Origin: an uncultured Sulfolobales archaeon
GTDB taxonomy: Archaea > Thermoproteota > Thermoprotei_A > Sulfolobales > NBVN01
Assembly: GCA_937949785.1 (NCBI GenBank)
Contig: CALEDH010000026.1
Coordinates: 1-45,946, forward strand
Direction: 5' to 3'
DNA: 45,946 nucleotides
The notes beneath the pieces were generated by a model. That model searched no databases, had not been told where the DNA came from, and was given only the letters and a program-made list of their open reading frames with translations. Each line of letters opens with the position of its first letter. Within the stretch, counting starts at the first letter, position 1. Below, piece by piece: positions 1 to 7,904 of the stretch. Both the position numbers and the translations under genes were made by a program.

Positions 1-1
1 T

Positions 2-1051
2 TCTTCAGCAGTACCACCGCCTAAGACCGTTACCTCAACAACCGTGTTAACTGTTACCTCAACCGCCGCAGCCGCTACCGTAACCACCACTACTACTGTA
101 ACACCGCCACCTGTAACCGTAACTATTACAGCTACTCCAACCCCAACACCTACCCCGGTCGCATGGCCGGTGAGGCCTGTTACAATTGTAGTTGGTTTTG
201 GTGCTGGTGGTGGTAGTGATTTAGCTGCTAGGGCGTATGCACCGGTACTTCAGAATTTAACCGGTGTTCCTTGGACTGTGGTTAACATGCCTGGTGGTGG
301 CGGAGCTATTGCTGAGGCTTACGTAGCTGAACAACCTGCTGACGGATATACAGTACTCCTATACGGTACTTATGCGTTAGGTAATATAATACTTGGTAAG
401 AACGTCCATAAGATGGAGGAATATATACCTATCTGTAGGTTCCAGTGGGATGTAGGTGGTTTATGGGTAAGAGCTGATGATACTAGGTTTAAGACCATCA
501 AAGAATTTATAGAGTATGCTAAGCAACGTGAGGTAACCGTAGGTGGTACAGGCTTAGCTCAAATACCTGACCATGTTAACACAGCATTACTTGCTAAGTA
601 CACCGGTGCTAAGTTAAGGTATATTCCCTACGAATCAGCTGCTGAGATGCGTACTGACTTACTCGGAGGTAAGATAGACGCTATGATGGAGGAGCCAGGC
701 ATCATAGTACCATTAATTAAGGAGGGTAGGGTTAAAGCGCTAGTATTCTTCGTAGATAAGAGATTAGAAGACTTCCCAGACGTACCAACCTCAGTTGAGT
801 TAGGCATAAAAATAACGTATGGGTTGTGGAGGGGGTTAGCTGTTAGAGCAGGCGTACCAACAGAGATAGTGAGGAAGTTAGAAGAACTCTGCGCACAAGC
901 ATATAATTCCTCCTACTATAAAGAACAGGAGAGGAAGCAATACCTTTACTACAGGCCAGGCCTACTAGTAGGAGATGACTTTAGAAAATTCGTTATGGAA
1001 GAGTACACAGTATATGAGCAAGTATTTAGAGAATTAGGCCTCATACGCTGA
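2..1051 (+). CDS. tctC: TctC/Bug-family substrate-binding protein of a tripartite tricarboxylate transporter (5' end off-window)
   Basis: Extracytoplasmic receptor that captures an organic acid and hands it to the TctA/TctB membrane pair. The reading frame is open to the left edge, so the signal peptide and any lipobox are not visible; the GTG at 44 is only an internal Val codon. The visible part begins with a Thr/Pro/Ala-rich linker of about 50 residues (TPTPTPT run), usual for cell-surface-anchored archaeal receptors. Then comes the family core: VTIVVGFGAGGGSDLAAR, the ligand-loop region NMPGGGGAIAEAYVA, and GGKIDAMMEEPG. Followed after 14 bp by tctB and then tctA, a complete TTT operon. 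Substrate cannot be read from sequence; TTT receptors bind di- and tricarboxylates and other acids. Confidence 0.93.
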   Translation, partial: SSAVPPPKTVTSTTVLTVTSTAAAATVTTTTTVTPPPVTVTITATPTPTPTPVAWPVRPVTIVVGFGAGGGSDLAARAYAPVLQNLTGVPWTVVNMPGGGGAIAEAYVAEQPADGYTVLLYGTYALGNIILGKNVHKMEEYIPICRFQWDVGGLWVRADDTRFKTIKEFIEYAKQREVTVGGTGLAQIPDHVNTALLAKYTGAKLRYIPYESAAEMRTDLLGGKIDAMMEEPGIIVPLIKEGRVKALVFFVDKRLEDFPDVPTSVELGIKITYGLWRGLAVRAGVPTEIVRKLEELCAQAYNSSYYKEQERKQYLYYRPGLLVGDDFRKFVMEEYTVYEQVFRELGLIR

Positions 1052-1065
1052 CATAGGTGTCCTAG

Positions 1066-1551
1066 ATGATTGGGGAAATAATCATTTTTTTATCCTTAAT
1101 ATTAGTTTCTTCGTACTTCCTCTACCTAGCTTTTCAACTACCTAAAGTGCCTTGGCTATTCATAGGTTCTGAGGTATGGCCTTCAATACTGCTTTCAGGC
1201 ATTATTATCGCATGTATCATGGCATTGGTTTATAGGATCGTTAAGAAGAATTACTACGTACCTCCGAGGATAGAGAGGGATGGGATGTTCAGAGTTTTAG
1301 GGACTGCCATATTTATCTCCGTATACGCTCTTACTTTTGAGTATTTAGGGTACTTCATATCTACTTTAATTCTTTTCTCTATATACCTTAAGGTCTTGAA
1401 GGTAAAGATGGTAACCTCAGTATTCCTTGCATTATTCTTTGCCCTACTTGCTACGATCATGTTCCCAGTAGGACTGCTAATCCCTCTACCTAGGGGTCAC
1501 GGACCATTCAACGAGTTCACTTCATACCTATTAAGTTTATTTGGTAGGTGA
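1066..1551 (+). CDS. tctB: TctB (DUF1468) small membrane subunit of tripartite tricarboxylate transporter
   Basis: 161-residue hydrophobic protein with four predicted membrane segments (about residues 5-22, 36-56, 75-95 and 113-137), the size and topology of TctB/DUF1468 subunits. Sequence in this family is poorly conserved, so the call rests on topology and position: it lies between the receptor gene (14 bp upstream) and the large permease gene (7 bp downstream). It would form the inner-membrane complex with TctA. Starts at ATG 1066. Confidence 0.88.
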   Translation: MIGEIIIFLSLILVSSYFLYLAFQLPKVPWLFIGSEVWPSILLSGIIIACIMALVYRIVKKNYYVPPRIERDGMFRVLGTAIFISVYALTFEYLGYFISTLILFSIYLKVLKVKMVTSVFLALFFALLATIMFPVGLLIPLPRGHGPFNEFTSYLLSLFGR

Positions 1552-1557
1552 TTAAAC

Positions 1558-3081
1558 TTGATGGATTACCACTTAGCTAATATCGCTCAGGCATTCATAA
1601 CGGTTCTTGCAAATCCTCTAAACATGGGTATGTTAATATTTGCTTCTTTTGTAGGATTAATTGCCGGGGCTACTCCAGGCATCACATCAGTAGCTATAAC
1701 AGCTATCTTACTCCCATTCACACTATGGCTACCTCCTGAAACAGCTATAATTGCATTAATAGCTGCTTATACATCAGCGGTTTACGGAGGCTCCGTCTCA
1801 GCAGTACTCTTTAGAATACCAGGTAGTACTGAGAACATAATGACAGCTTTAGACGGCTACGAGTTAACTAAGAAGGGTAGGAGTGGAGAAGCTCTAATGC
1901 TGTCTAGGTTTTACTCATTTATTGGAGGATTTATGGGAGGTATTATAGTTGTCTTCTTCACCCCTGTACTAGCAGATGTGGCAATAATGTTTGGACCGTC
2001 AGAGATGTTCGCATTAATATTCATGGCTATTTCATTCCTAGCAACCTTTGAAGGTGGGGTTAAAGCTGTGGTATCAGCCCTCCTAGGCTTCTTCCTAGCC
2101 ACAATAGGTTCAGACCCAACTACGGGGATGTATAGATTTACCTTCGGCCTAACAGCTTTAGGAGGCGGCTTTGACTTAGTAGCAGTTCTTCTAGGCATTT
2201 TCGCACTTCCTGAAATATTAAGATTACTTGAAGGTAGGTTAAAAGTCGAGGTTGTACGTGAGAAATATAAGCTCAGAGAGCTTATGTTCCCCGGCAAATC
2301 GTTCTTCATTAGGTCTGCACCACTAGTTTTCTTGATAGCCCTACCTATAGGGTGGTTGATAGGGTTCCTACCAGGTATTGGGGCAAGCACAGCAGCTGTC
2401 GTGGCATACATAATGGCTAGGAGGTTTTCTAAAGAACCTCAGAAATGGGGGACCGGGGTTCCGGAGGGTATAGCAGTACCTGAAACAGCTAATAACGCTG
2501 CAGCGATGGGTACTCTGGTACCAACATTAGCTCTAGGTATTCCAGGAGGTGCTGCAACAGCAATAATTTTAGGTGCTCTAATGATCCACGGCGTCATCCC
2601 AGGCGCTTGGATCTTCAGATATAGGGCTCAATTAGGGTATGCAGTACTTGTCGGGGCTTTACTATCTAACCTGATGTTCTACCTACTAGCACCTGCAGTT
2701 GTCTACATGTTCTTACGGATTGGTGAGTTCTTAAGGAGGAACATACCATACCTAGCAGTAGCTGTTATATTCTTCAGCGTATTTGGTGCTTACGTCATCA
2801 GGAACTCAGTAATAGATATAATGGCGGTCTTATTCATAGGTTTAATATCCTACGTATTAGGCAGGTATAAATTCCCAGCGGCTCCAATGGCTATAGGATT
2901 CGTGTTAGGGCCTCTAGCCGAGAAGTACTTTAGAAGAGCTCTAGATATAGCGTTTGGTGACCCGGCAGTCTTCATAACGAGTCCTATAAGCCAATTCATA
3001 TACGTAGCTACCGCTATAGCCATAGTATTACCAACACTATATTCTAGGAAGAAGGCTAAGGCTAGTAAGGCGGTGGAGTGA
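1558..3081 (+). CDS. tctA: TctA large permease subunit of tripartite tricarboxylate transporter
   Basis: About 507 residues, the normal TctA length, with roughly eleven to twelve membrane segments. Two family signatures, related to each other as expected from the internal duplication, are present: GATPGITSVAITAILLPFT near residue 37 and GTLVPTLALGIPGGAATAI near residue 320, plus SVSAVLFRIPGSTE near residue 80. It is the sodium- or proton-coupled translocation subunit working with tctB and tctC upstream. TTG 1558 and ATG 1561 are adjacent candidate starts; AGGTG lies 7 nt before the TTG. A T-rich stretch follows the stop (about 3090-3097) and may end transcription. Confidence 0.95.
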   Translation: MMDYHLANIAQAFITVLANPLNMGMLIFASFVGLIAGATPGITSVAITAILLPFTLWLPPETAIIALIAAYTSAVYGGSVSAVLFRIPGSTENIMTALDGYELTKKGRSGEALMLSRFYSFIGGFMGGIIVVFFTPVLADVAIMFGPSEMFALIFMAISFLATFEGGVKAVVSALLGFFLATIGSDPTTGMYRFTFGLTALGGGFDLVAVLLGIFALPEILRLLEGRLKVEVVREKYKLRELMFPGKSFFIRSAPLVFLIALPIGWLIGFLPGIGASTAAVVAYIMARRFSKEPQKWGTGVPEGIAVPETANNAAAMGTLVPTLALGIPGGAATAIILGALMIHGVIPGAWIFRYRAQLGYAVLVGALLSNLMFYLLAPAVVYMFLRIGEFLRRNIPYLAVAVIFFSVFGAYVIRNSVIDIMAVLFIGLISYVLGRYKFPAAPMAIGFVLGPLAEKYFRRALDIAFGDPAVFITSPISQFIYVATAIAIVLPTLYSRKKAKASKAVE

Positions 3082-3131
3082 TTCCCACTATTTTTAATAT
3101 CATGTAGGTTATTAATTAATGGTAGTAAGTA

Positions 3132-3809
3132 TTGAAGGTAGTACTCAAACTTACTGGTAAGTTATTTGATGAGGAGAACGTTGAGACCTTGCTAAGACAC
3201 ACCCAATTAATTAAAGATAGAGTCGTTAGAGGAGATAAATTCGTAGTAGTCTGCGGCGGTGGACGTATAGCGAGACATTACATAGGGATTTTAAGGAAGT
3301 TAGGGATTAGTGAGGGTTGGTCAGACATTACGGGCATCGAAATTTCTAGGATTAACGCATCAATAATTAACGCCTTACTAGGCGATATAGCATATAAGTA
3401 CATACCCAGAGACATTGAGGAATTCCTAGTTGCCTGGTCCTCAGGAAAGGTGGTCACTTTAGGCGGACTACAGCCAGGGCAGTCAACAAATGCTGTAGCG
3501 ATGATAGTTTCAGAACTTATAAACGCAGACCTAATGATTAACGCTACAGACGTTGATGGAGTCTTCGATAAGGACCCAAAGGAATACCCTGATGCTAAGT
3601 TAATTCCAAGGATATCTGTGAAGGAACTTATGAAAATCGTTAAGACTAATACACTAGCAGGTTCATACGAACTCTTCGACCAACTAGCACTCACCATAGC
3701 TGAGAGGAGTAAAATTAAAATATACTTTATAAATGCCTTCAAACCGGATAACATAACGAGGGTATTAGAAGGCCTTAACATCATAGGGACCGAAATAATC
3801 TACACATAG
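3132..3809 (+). CDS. pyrH: UMP kinase, archaeal type
   Basis: 225-residue amino-acid-kinase-fold enzyme that phosphorylates UMP to UDP in pyrimidine nucleotide synthesis. Visible features: N-terminal VVLKLTGKLFDE, VVVCGGGRIAR (Gly-rich phosphate loop), LGGLQPGQSTNAVA around residue 112, and INATDVDGVFDKDPKEYPDA around residue 137, the last two diagnostic of archaeal PyrH. Starts at TTG 3132. Stands alone between the tct operon and tRNA-Leu on the same strand. Confidence 0.95.
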   Translation: MKVVLKLTGKLFDEENVETLLRHTQLIKDRVVRGDKFVVVCGGGRIARHYIGILRKLGISEGWSDITGIEISRINASIINALLGDIAYKYIPRDIEEFLVAWSSGKVVTLGGLQPGQSTNAVAMIVSELINADLMINATDVDGVFDKDPKEYPDAKLIPRISVKELMKIVKTNTLAGSYELFDQLALTIAERSKIKIYFINAFKPDNITRVLEGLNIIGTEIIYT

Positions 3810-3820
3810 CTCAGACCTAA

Positions 3821-3836
3821 TTATTAACGTTAATAA
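3821..3836. promoter_or_regulatory. Perfect 16-bp palindrome upstream of tRNA-Leu
   Basis: TTATTAACGTTAATAA is identical to its own reverse complement and is centred about 32 bp before the mature tRNA 5' end, where an archaeal TATA/BRE element is expected. It could simply be a symmetric TATA region; an operator role is only a guess. Confidence 0.4.
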
Positions 3837-3860
3837 GCTAAGAGAAAATACTTATATGGT

Positions 3861-3966
3861 GCGGGGGTGCCCGAGCTAGGTCAAAGGGGACGGGCTCAAG
3901 ACCTCCAGCTAATAGTAAGAGACCCGTTGGTGTAGGCCTGCGTGGGTTCGAATCCCACCCCCCGCA
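3861..3966 (+). tRNA. tRNA-Leu (anticodon CAA) with a 21-nt intron
   Basis: Acceptor strands GCGGGGG (3861-3867) and CCCCCGC (3959-3965) pair fully, discriminator A at 3966; T arm GTGGG-TTCGAAT-CCCAC. Anticodon stem ACGGG pairs with CCCGT around loop CTCAAGA, giving anticodon CAA. An intron of 21 nt (about 3901-3921) follows anticodon position 37, the canonical archaeal site. The long variable arm fits a class II tRNA-Leu. Spliced length is about 85 nt; CCA is not encoded. The tRNA is needed for UUG codons, which are also frequent start codons here. Confidence 0.95.
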
Positions 3967-4433
3967 CTAATCTACCAGTGAATTAATGCTGAAGTTCTAC
4001 CCCCGTACCAACACCTAATTTAAAAACTAAATACCTACACCTCTATGTTATTGGTTTATAAAGCTAAAGAGCGCTCTCTCCGAGTCTAACATAATAGATA
4101 TCCAGGGTCTCAGACCAGCTGGGACATCTAGAAAAGAGTCTTAGAAGGTTAGGTGTAAAAAGCTTAAAATGTTTAGAGATGGGGACGGATTTAATGCTAG
4201 GCTCTCACACCATTTTGGGAGAGCTCCATACTTCATTTATCGTAGACCTAGATGAAGATAATAATATTTCAAACGTGCAGATCGTTCCAAGTATAGCGAA
4301 CATTTCGGAGGTTCTGGAAGGAATGACGTAATGTTCTGAATGTTATGTGCCCTTTGCTGACTCCAGCTGAGAGCTGTTTCCTCCGGACCTCAAAATTAAT
4401 TAATGTGTGTTGTAAGTAGGTTTGGGTGGTTTC
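3967..4433 (+). other. 467-bp stretch without a confident gene; possible decayed coding frame 4098-4331
   Basis: No recognisable gene. One frame stays open from just after a stop at 4095-4097 to a stop at 4329-4331 (77 codons) and reads like ordinary protein (for example GELHTSFIVDLDEDNN and IVPSIANISEVLEGMT). Its only good start is the internal ATG 4179, with no clear ribosome site. It may be a small gene of 50 residues starting at 4179 or the tail of a decayed gene. A short hairpin (GCTCTC at 4201-4206 with GAGAGC at 4219-4224) lies inside. I do not recognise a family. Confidence 0.3.
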
Positions 4434-5489
4434 ATGGCTTTGGTTAGGAGTCTGACGTTTCATGTTAAGTCGTTGGGTGATGATTATGCGTATATGAGGG
4501 ATGTGATACACGATAAGGTTGGTGTTATTAAGAGTTTATCACGTGAGTTAGGGCTTGATGTTTGGAGTTTTCGTATTGCCTTACCTCCTATGCTGAGAGG
4601 TGATGTACAGTTAAGGCTGTCTGAGCTGCTGTGTAGGGATGATTTGTTGTTAGCGTCTTACCACGTTGATGCCGATGCGGTGAGTTTTGATGATGTGGTT
4701 TCCGCACTCACTTCATGTAGTCAGTGCTATGTGACTATACGTTTGAGGAATGCCTTGCATATCCCTAAAGTTGTTGAGCTATATTCTAGGTTAATTAAAT
4801 CTATAACTCTAGATGACTTCACTAGGATAGGTATTTCCATCCCGGACTACGTGGAAACCCCTTACTTCCCACTATCTACTGCATATGAGGACGGGTTATC
4901 AGTGGCTTTACGCTACGTAGACTTAATTAAGGATTACTTAAGCGGTAGGAAGGATAGGTTAGTAGACTTCGTAAGTAGTGTTGGTAGGTCGGCTAGAATA
5001 CTAGCTGAGAAAGCTGGTTTGAAGTTCTTAGGCATTGACTACTCTATATCGCCTTGGGAGTCGGAAAGCGCTGTCAATCTAGTTGAGGAGCTAGGTGATG
5101 TGAGGTTTGCATACCCAGGCAGTGGTTGGGCTGTGAAGGAACTAAATAACTTAATTAGCGTTATAGCTGCTGAGGTGGGGATTAAGGCAGTAGGTTTTAA
5201 TGAGGTCATGCTCCCAGTAGCTGAGGACGACCTACTTAAGGAGAGAGTTGCAGATAACTCTGTAACGCTTAGAGACCTAACATACTTAAGTAGTTACTGC
5301 TTAGTAGGTGTTGATATGGTAGTAATTAAGGAGGACCTAGACATTATTAAAGGGGTTGTCAAGGACGTGTTCACAGCGTCCCTCATTAAGGGTAGGACAG
5401 TAGGTATTAGGTTAATACCATCAGGGAGTAGTGAGGGGAGCTACGTAACCCTTAAGAGGTTCGGTAGGGTACCAGTAATTAATTACTAA
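4434..5489 (+). CDS. DUF711 / UPF0210 family protein
   Basis: 351 residues from ATG 4434 (GGGTGG lies 4 nt upstream; TTG 4422 is an alternative giving four more residues). Matches the DUF711 pattern: ISIPDYVETPYFPLSTAYE, GIDYSISPWESES, PGSGWAVKELNNLI, GFNEVMLPVAEDDLL and a C-terminal VTLRDLTYLSSYCLVGVDMVV. Bacterial relatives have a PFL-like alpha/beta fold and no settled function; this form is shorter than the roughly 450-residue bacterial proteins. Convergent with the following gene; only 4 bp separate the two stops. Confidence 0.8.
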   Translation: MALVRSLTFHVKSLGDDYAYMRDVIHDKVGVIKSLSRELGLDVWSFRIALPPMLRGDVQLRLSELLCRDDLLLASYHVDADAVSFDDVVSALTSCSQCYVTIRLRNALHIPKVVELYSRLIKSITLDDFTRIGISIPDYVETPYFPLSTAYEDGLSVALRYVDLIKDYLSGRKDRLVDFVSSVGRSARILAEKAGLKFLGIDYSISPWESESAVNLVEELGDVRFAYPGSGWAVKELNNLISVIAAEVGIKAVGFNEVMLPVAEDDLLKERVADNSVTLRDLTYLSSYCLVGVDMVVIKEDLDIIKGVVKDVFTASLIKGRTVGIRLIPSGSSEGSYVTLKRFGRVPVINY

Positions 5490-5493
5490 GTTT

Positions 5494-6642
5494 TTAGATG
5501 CCGTATACCCCGAGGAGGGTTAGTATTATACCTGCAAATATTGGGGATGTTATCTGACCAGCTAAATTAGTTGTTAGCGAGTACATAAGAATTATATTAC
5601 CTGGTGCTGCCCTACTAACCTCCCTCTGAACAACCCTGGCGGAGACTGGGAAGGCTGAATTTGCTGAAGCCCCTATAGCTGGGTTAACCCTCCCCACACT
5701 AAACGCTGAGACAATCTTACCAGTAAGTATTCCAACAATTAAATCACCTACGAAGGCGATAATACCGAGGACGAACACGGTTACCACTTTAATTGGTAGG
5801 TCAGGGCTTGCAGTGATTACGTTAGAGGAGAGGGCCGAACCTACAGATAGACCCAATAATAATGTTACCACATCAGCTAATGACGTTGAGGCAGTCTTAG
5901 CATACCTATCCACTAACTCCGTCACCCCACTCTCCCTTAAGAAGTTACCTAAAGCAAGCATGCCTATGAGGGGTAAGGCGCTGGGCATGAACAACAGCGA
6001 TAGGAGTATTAGCACAACCGGAAACGCTATGACTACGACCTCACTCACATCATCACCTGAAGTTATAGGCATCTTAATGTTCATTTCCCTCTTAGAGATT
6101 AGTGCCCGCATTAAAGGTACCTGAAGTAGGGGGACCATAGATATGTATGTGTAGGCTGCAAGCCCTATAGCTCCCAATAAATGTGGAGCGTATTTAGTGG
6201 ATACGAAGATGGCGGTAGGTCCGTCAGCACAGCCTATAATACCTACAGCAACAGCCTCCCTAAAGTCGAAGCCTATAAGCAATGCTAGTATGAGTGCAAA
6301 GATAACTCCTGACTGACCTGAAATACCGAAGAGTAGTAGCCAAGGCCTCCTAAGTAAGGGCCTGAGATCCATCATAGTACCTATGGTTAGGAATGCTAGG
6401 CAGGGTAGTACCTCCGTTATTAGGAGTTTCTCACGAATTAGGTATAGGAGGCCGAAGGGCGGGTCATTCAGACCGCTGAGAGGTATGTTCGCAAGAAGTA
6501 TCCCAAAACCTATTGGGACAAGCATTAAAGGTTCTAAACCCTTCCTACTCCCCAAGTATATGAACGCTAACCCCACAACTATTAATATCAGTGAGGTAGG
6601 GTCTGGAATATTGACCAACGTGTTTAGATATGACATTACCAC
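5494..6642 (-). CDS. oadB: Sodium-pump decarboxylase beta subunit (OadB/GcdB/MmdB family)
   Basis: 382-residue polytopic membrane protein. Beta subunits of oxaloacetate, methylmalonyl-CoA and glutaconyl-CoA decarboxylases release CO2 from carboxybiotin and export sodium ions. Hallmarks present: GIIGCADGPTAIFVSTKYA with the essential Asp, and GRVNPAIGASANSAFPVSA in the second half, followed by NIILMYSLTTNLAGQITS. No carboxyltransferase, biotin carrier or gamma subunit gene lies in the window, so it is an orphan here; the decarboxylated substrate is unknown. Start GTG 6642 or ATG 6636; a TATA box at 6668-6676 puts transcription start a few bases upstream, so the message is nearly leaderless. 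Confidence 0.92.
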   Translation of the reverse strand: MVMSYLNTLVNIPDPTSLILIVVGLAFIYLGSRKGLEPLMLVPIGFGILLANIPLSGLNDPPFGLLYLIREKLLITEVLPCLAFLTIGTMMDLRPLLRRPWLLLFGISGQSGVIFALILALLIGFDFREAVAVGIIGCADGPTAIFVSTKYAPHLLGAIGLAAYTYISMVPLLQVPLMRALISKREMNIKMPITSGDDVSEVVVIAFPVVLILLSLLFMPSALPLIGMLALGNFLRESGVTELVDRYAKTASTSLADVVTLLLGLSVGSALSSNVITASPDLPIKVVTVFVLGIIAFVGDLIVGILTGKIVSAFSVGRVNPAIGASANSAFPVSARVVQREVSRAAPGNIILMYSLTTNLAGQITSPIFAGIILTLLGVYGI

Positions 6643-6667
6643 GCCACGGATAGCTAGTTAAAAAGAA

Positions 6668-6676
6668 TTTTAAAAA
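6668..6676 (-). promoter_or_regulatory. TATA box for the decarboxylase beta gene
   Basis: TTTTTAAAA on the minus strand, 26-34 bp before the GTG start at 6642. This fits a near-leaderless archaeal promoter. Confidence 0.55.
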
Positions 6677-6710
6677 CCTTATGTTTAAGTAATTATAAAC
6701 AACTGACTAA

Positions 6711-6733
6711 CCAATCATGCAGCTATTGATTGG
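6711..6733. promoter_or_regulatory. Inverted repeat between divergent oadB and SDR genes
   Basis: CCAATCA (6711-6717) and TGATTGG (6727-6733) are perfect 7-bp arms separated by 9 bp. It lies about 40 bp upstream of the oadB TATA box. A dimeric regulator site is plausible. No other feature explains the 338-bp gap (6643-6980) apart from the two TATA boxes. Confidence 0.4.
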
Positions 6734-6940
6734 GTGTTTTCTTGCAGATGTTTCTAAGAGTTTTGCAGACCATAGCTATTTAAGGTGAGCTCAACTAGTG
6801 GTGGAGCAACGTTCCAAACCGCTCAGAGAATGACTCCGCCTTAGATAGGGGCCTACGCTATCGGGCTTGACGGCTGCCTACGACCCCTCTGAAATCTCAA
6901 TATCTTGCCGGAGTAGAATTCAGTTTGTGTGGGATATCAA

Positions 6941-6950
6941 TTTTATAAAA
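6941..6950 (+). promoter_or_regulatory. TATA box for the SDR gene
   Basis: TTTTATAAAA centred 35 bp before TTG 6981. Transcription would begin near 6972, which rules out the in-frame upstream start at 6867 and supports TTG 6981. Confidence 0.65.
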
Positions 6951-6980
6951 GAGTGCTTAACAATATCTTCGGGGATTTGT

Positions 6981-7745
6981 TTGAGGTTATCCGGTCGTGT
7001 AGCAATAGTAACTGGTGGTGCTAGAGGTATTGGGAGGTCTATTGCTGAGGCCCTCCTTAAGGAGGGTGCTAAAGTAGTTATAAGTGATACGTTGGAGGAC
7101 GAATTACGTAGGACGTCAGAGGATTTAAGTAGGTATGGAGAGGTGATGGCGTTGAAGGCAGATGTGACTAAGAGGGATGATATGGCTAAAGTGGTTGAGG
7201 AGGTTGTGAAGAGGTTTGGGAGGGTAGACATACTGGTAAATAATGCTGGGATAGCGTTGCAGAAGGCAGCTATTGATATGGAGTTAAGCGACTGGCAAAG
7301 AGTTATAGATGTAAACCTAACCGGTGTGTTTATATGTAGTCAGGCAGTGGCTGGGCAAATGATTAAAAGCGGTAATGGGGGTGTAATAATAAATATCTCA
7401 TCTATATTAGGGGTATCAGGCCTTGAGTTGAGAAGCGCTTACTGTGCTAGTAAGGCAGGTGTGATAGGCCTTACAAAATCGCTAGCCGCTGAGTGGGGTA
7501 AGTACGGTATTAGAGTTGTTGCAGTGGCTCCAGGATATATAGCTACTGAGAGGGTCTTAGACCTAGTTCGTAAAGGTATAGTTGACGAAGCTGAATATAA
7601 TCGTAGGACACCTCTAGGTAGGATGGGGAGGCCTGAAGAAGTAGCTAAGTTAGTAGCCTTCCTAGCTTCAGATGATGCTAGCTACATAAACGGTGATGTA
7701 GTATTAATTGATGGTGGGTATACGTACAACGCAGGGCCTCTATAA
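6981..7745 (+). CDS. Short-chain dehydrogenase/reductase (FabG-like)
   Basis: 254 residues from TTG 6981, the classical SDR length. NAD(P)-binding motif TGGARGIG near residue 11, NNAGIA near residue 80, catalytic Ser before YCASK (SAYCASKAG) near residue 155, and the C-terminal INGDVVLIDGGY. GGGGAT lies 4 nt before the TTG and a strong TATA box is placed for a short leader. Substrate unknown; 3-oxoacyl reductase, sugar and alcohol dehydrogenases share this pattern. Divergent from oadB. Confidence 0.92.
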   Translation: MRLSGRVAIVTGGARGIGRSIAEALLKEGAKVVISDTLEDELRRTSEDLSRYGEVMALKADVTKRDDMAKVVEEVVKRFGRVDILVNNAGIALQKAAIDMELSDWQRVIDVNLTGVFICSQAVAGQMIKSGNGGVIINISSILGVSGLELRSAYCASKAGVIGLTKSLAAEWGKYGIRVVAVAPGYIATERVLDLVRKGIVDEAEYNRRTPLGRMGRPEEVAKLVAFLASDDASYINGDVVLIDGGYTYNAGPL

Positions 7746-7802
7746 ATAACACTTTTTCTGAAACCGTGTAAACAGTCCGTAATAATTACTACTTATCAAT
7801 CC

Positions 7803-7848
7803 TACGTTCGTAACTCGGAATATATAATGCGTGGAATACGTTACGTAT
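7803..7848. promoter_or_regulatory. Promoter region of the citrate synthase-isocitrate dehydrogenase pair
   Basis: TATA-like AATATATAA at about 7819-7827 is flanked by two related symmetric sequences, TACGTTCGTA (7803-7812) and ATACGTTACGTAT (7836-7848, perfect 6-bp arms round one base). The second would overlap the predicted start of transcription. Pattern suggests an operator pair; not proven. Confidence 0.4.
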
Positions 7849-7904
7849 ATTACTAATCATTATTATTAACCCCGCACCGTACTCGGCTATAATTAGGTAG
7901 GCAT

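Noticed and set aside
3821-3860. A second tRNA or small RNA before tRNA-Leu
   Set aside because: The palindrome has no loop for a stable hairpin and fits a promoter element better.
6867-6980. N-terminal extension of the SDR from ATG 6867
   Set aside because: A TATA box at 6941-6950 lies inside it, and the SDR fold starts at residue 39 of that version.
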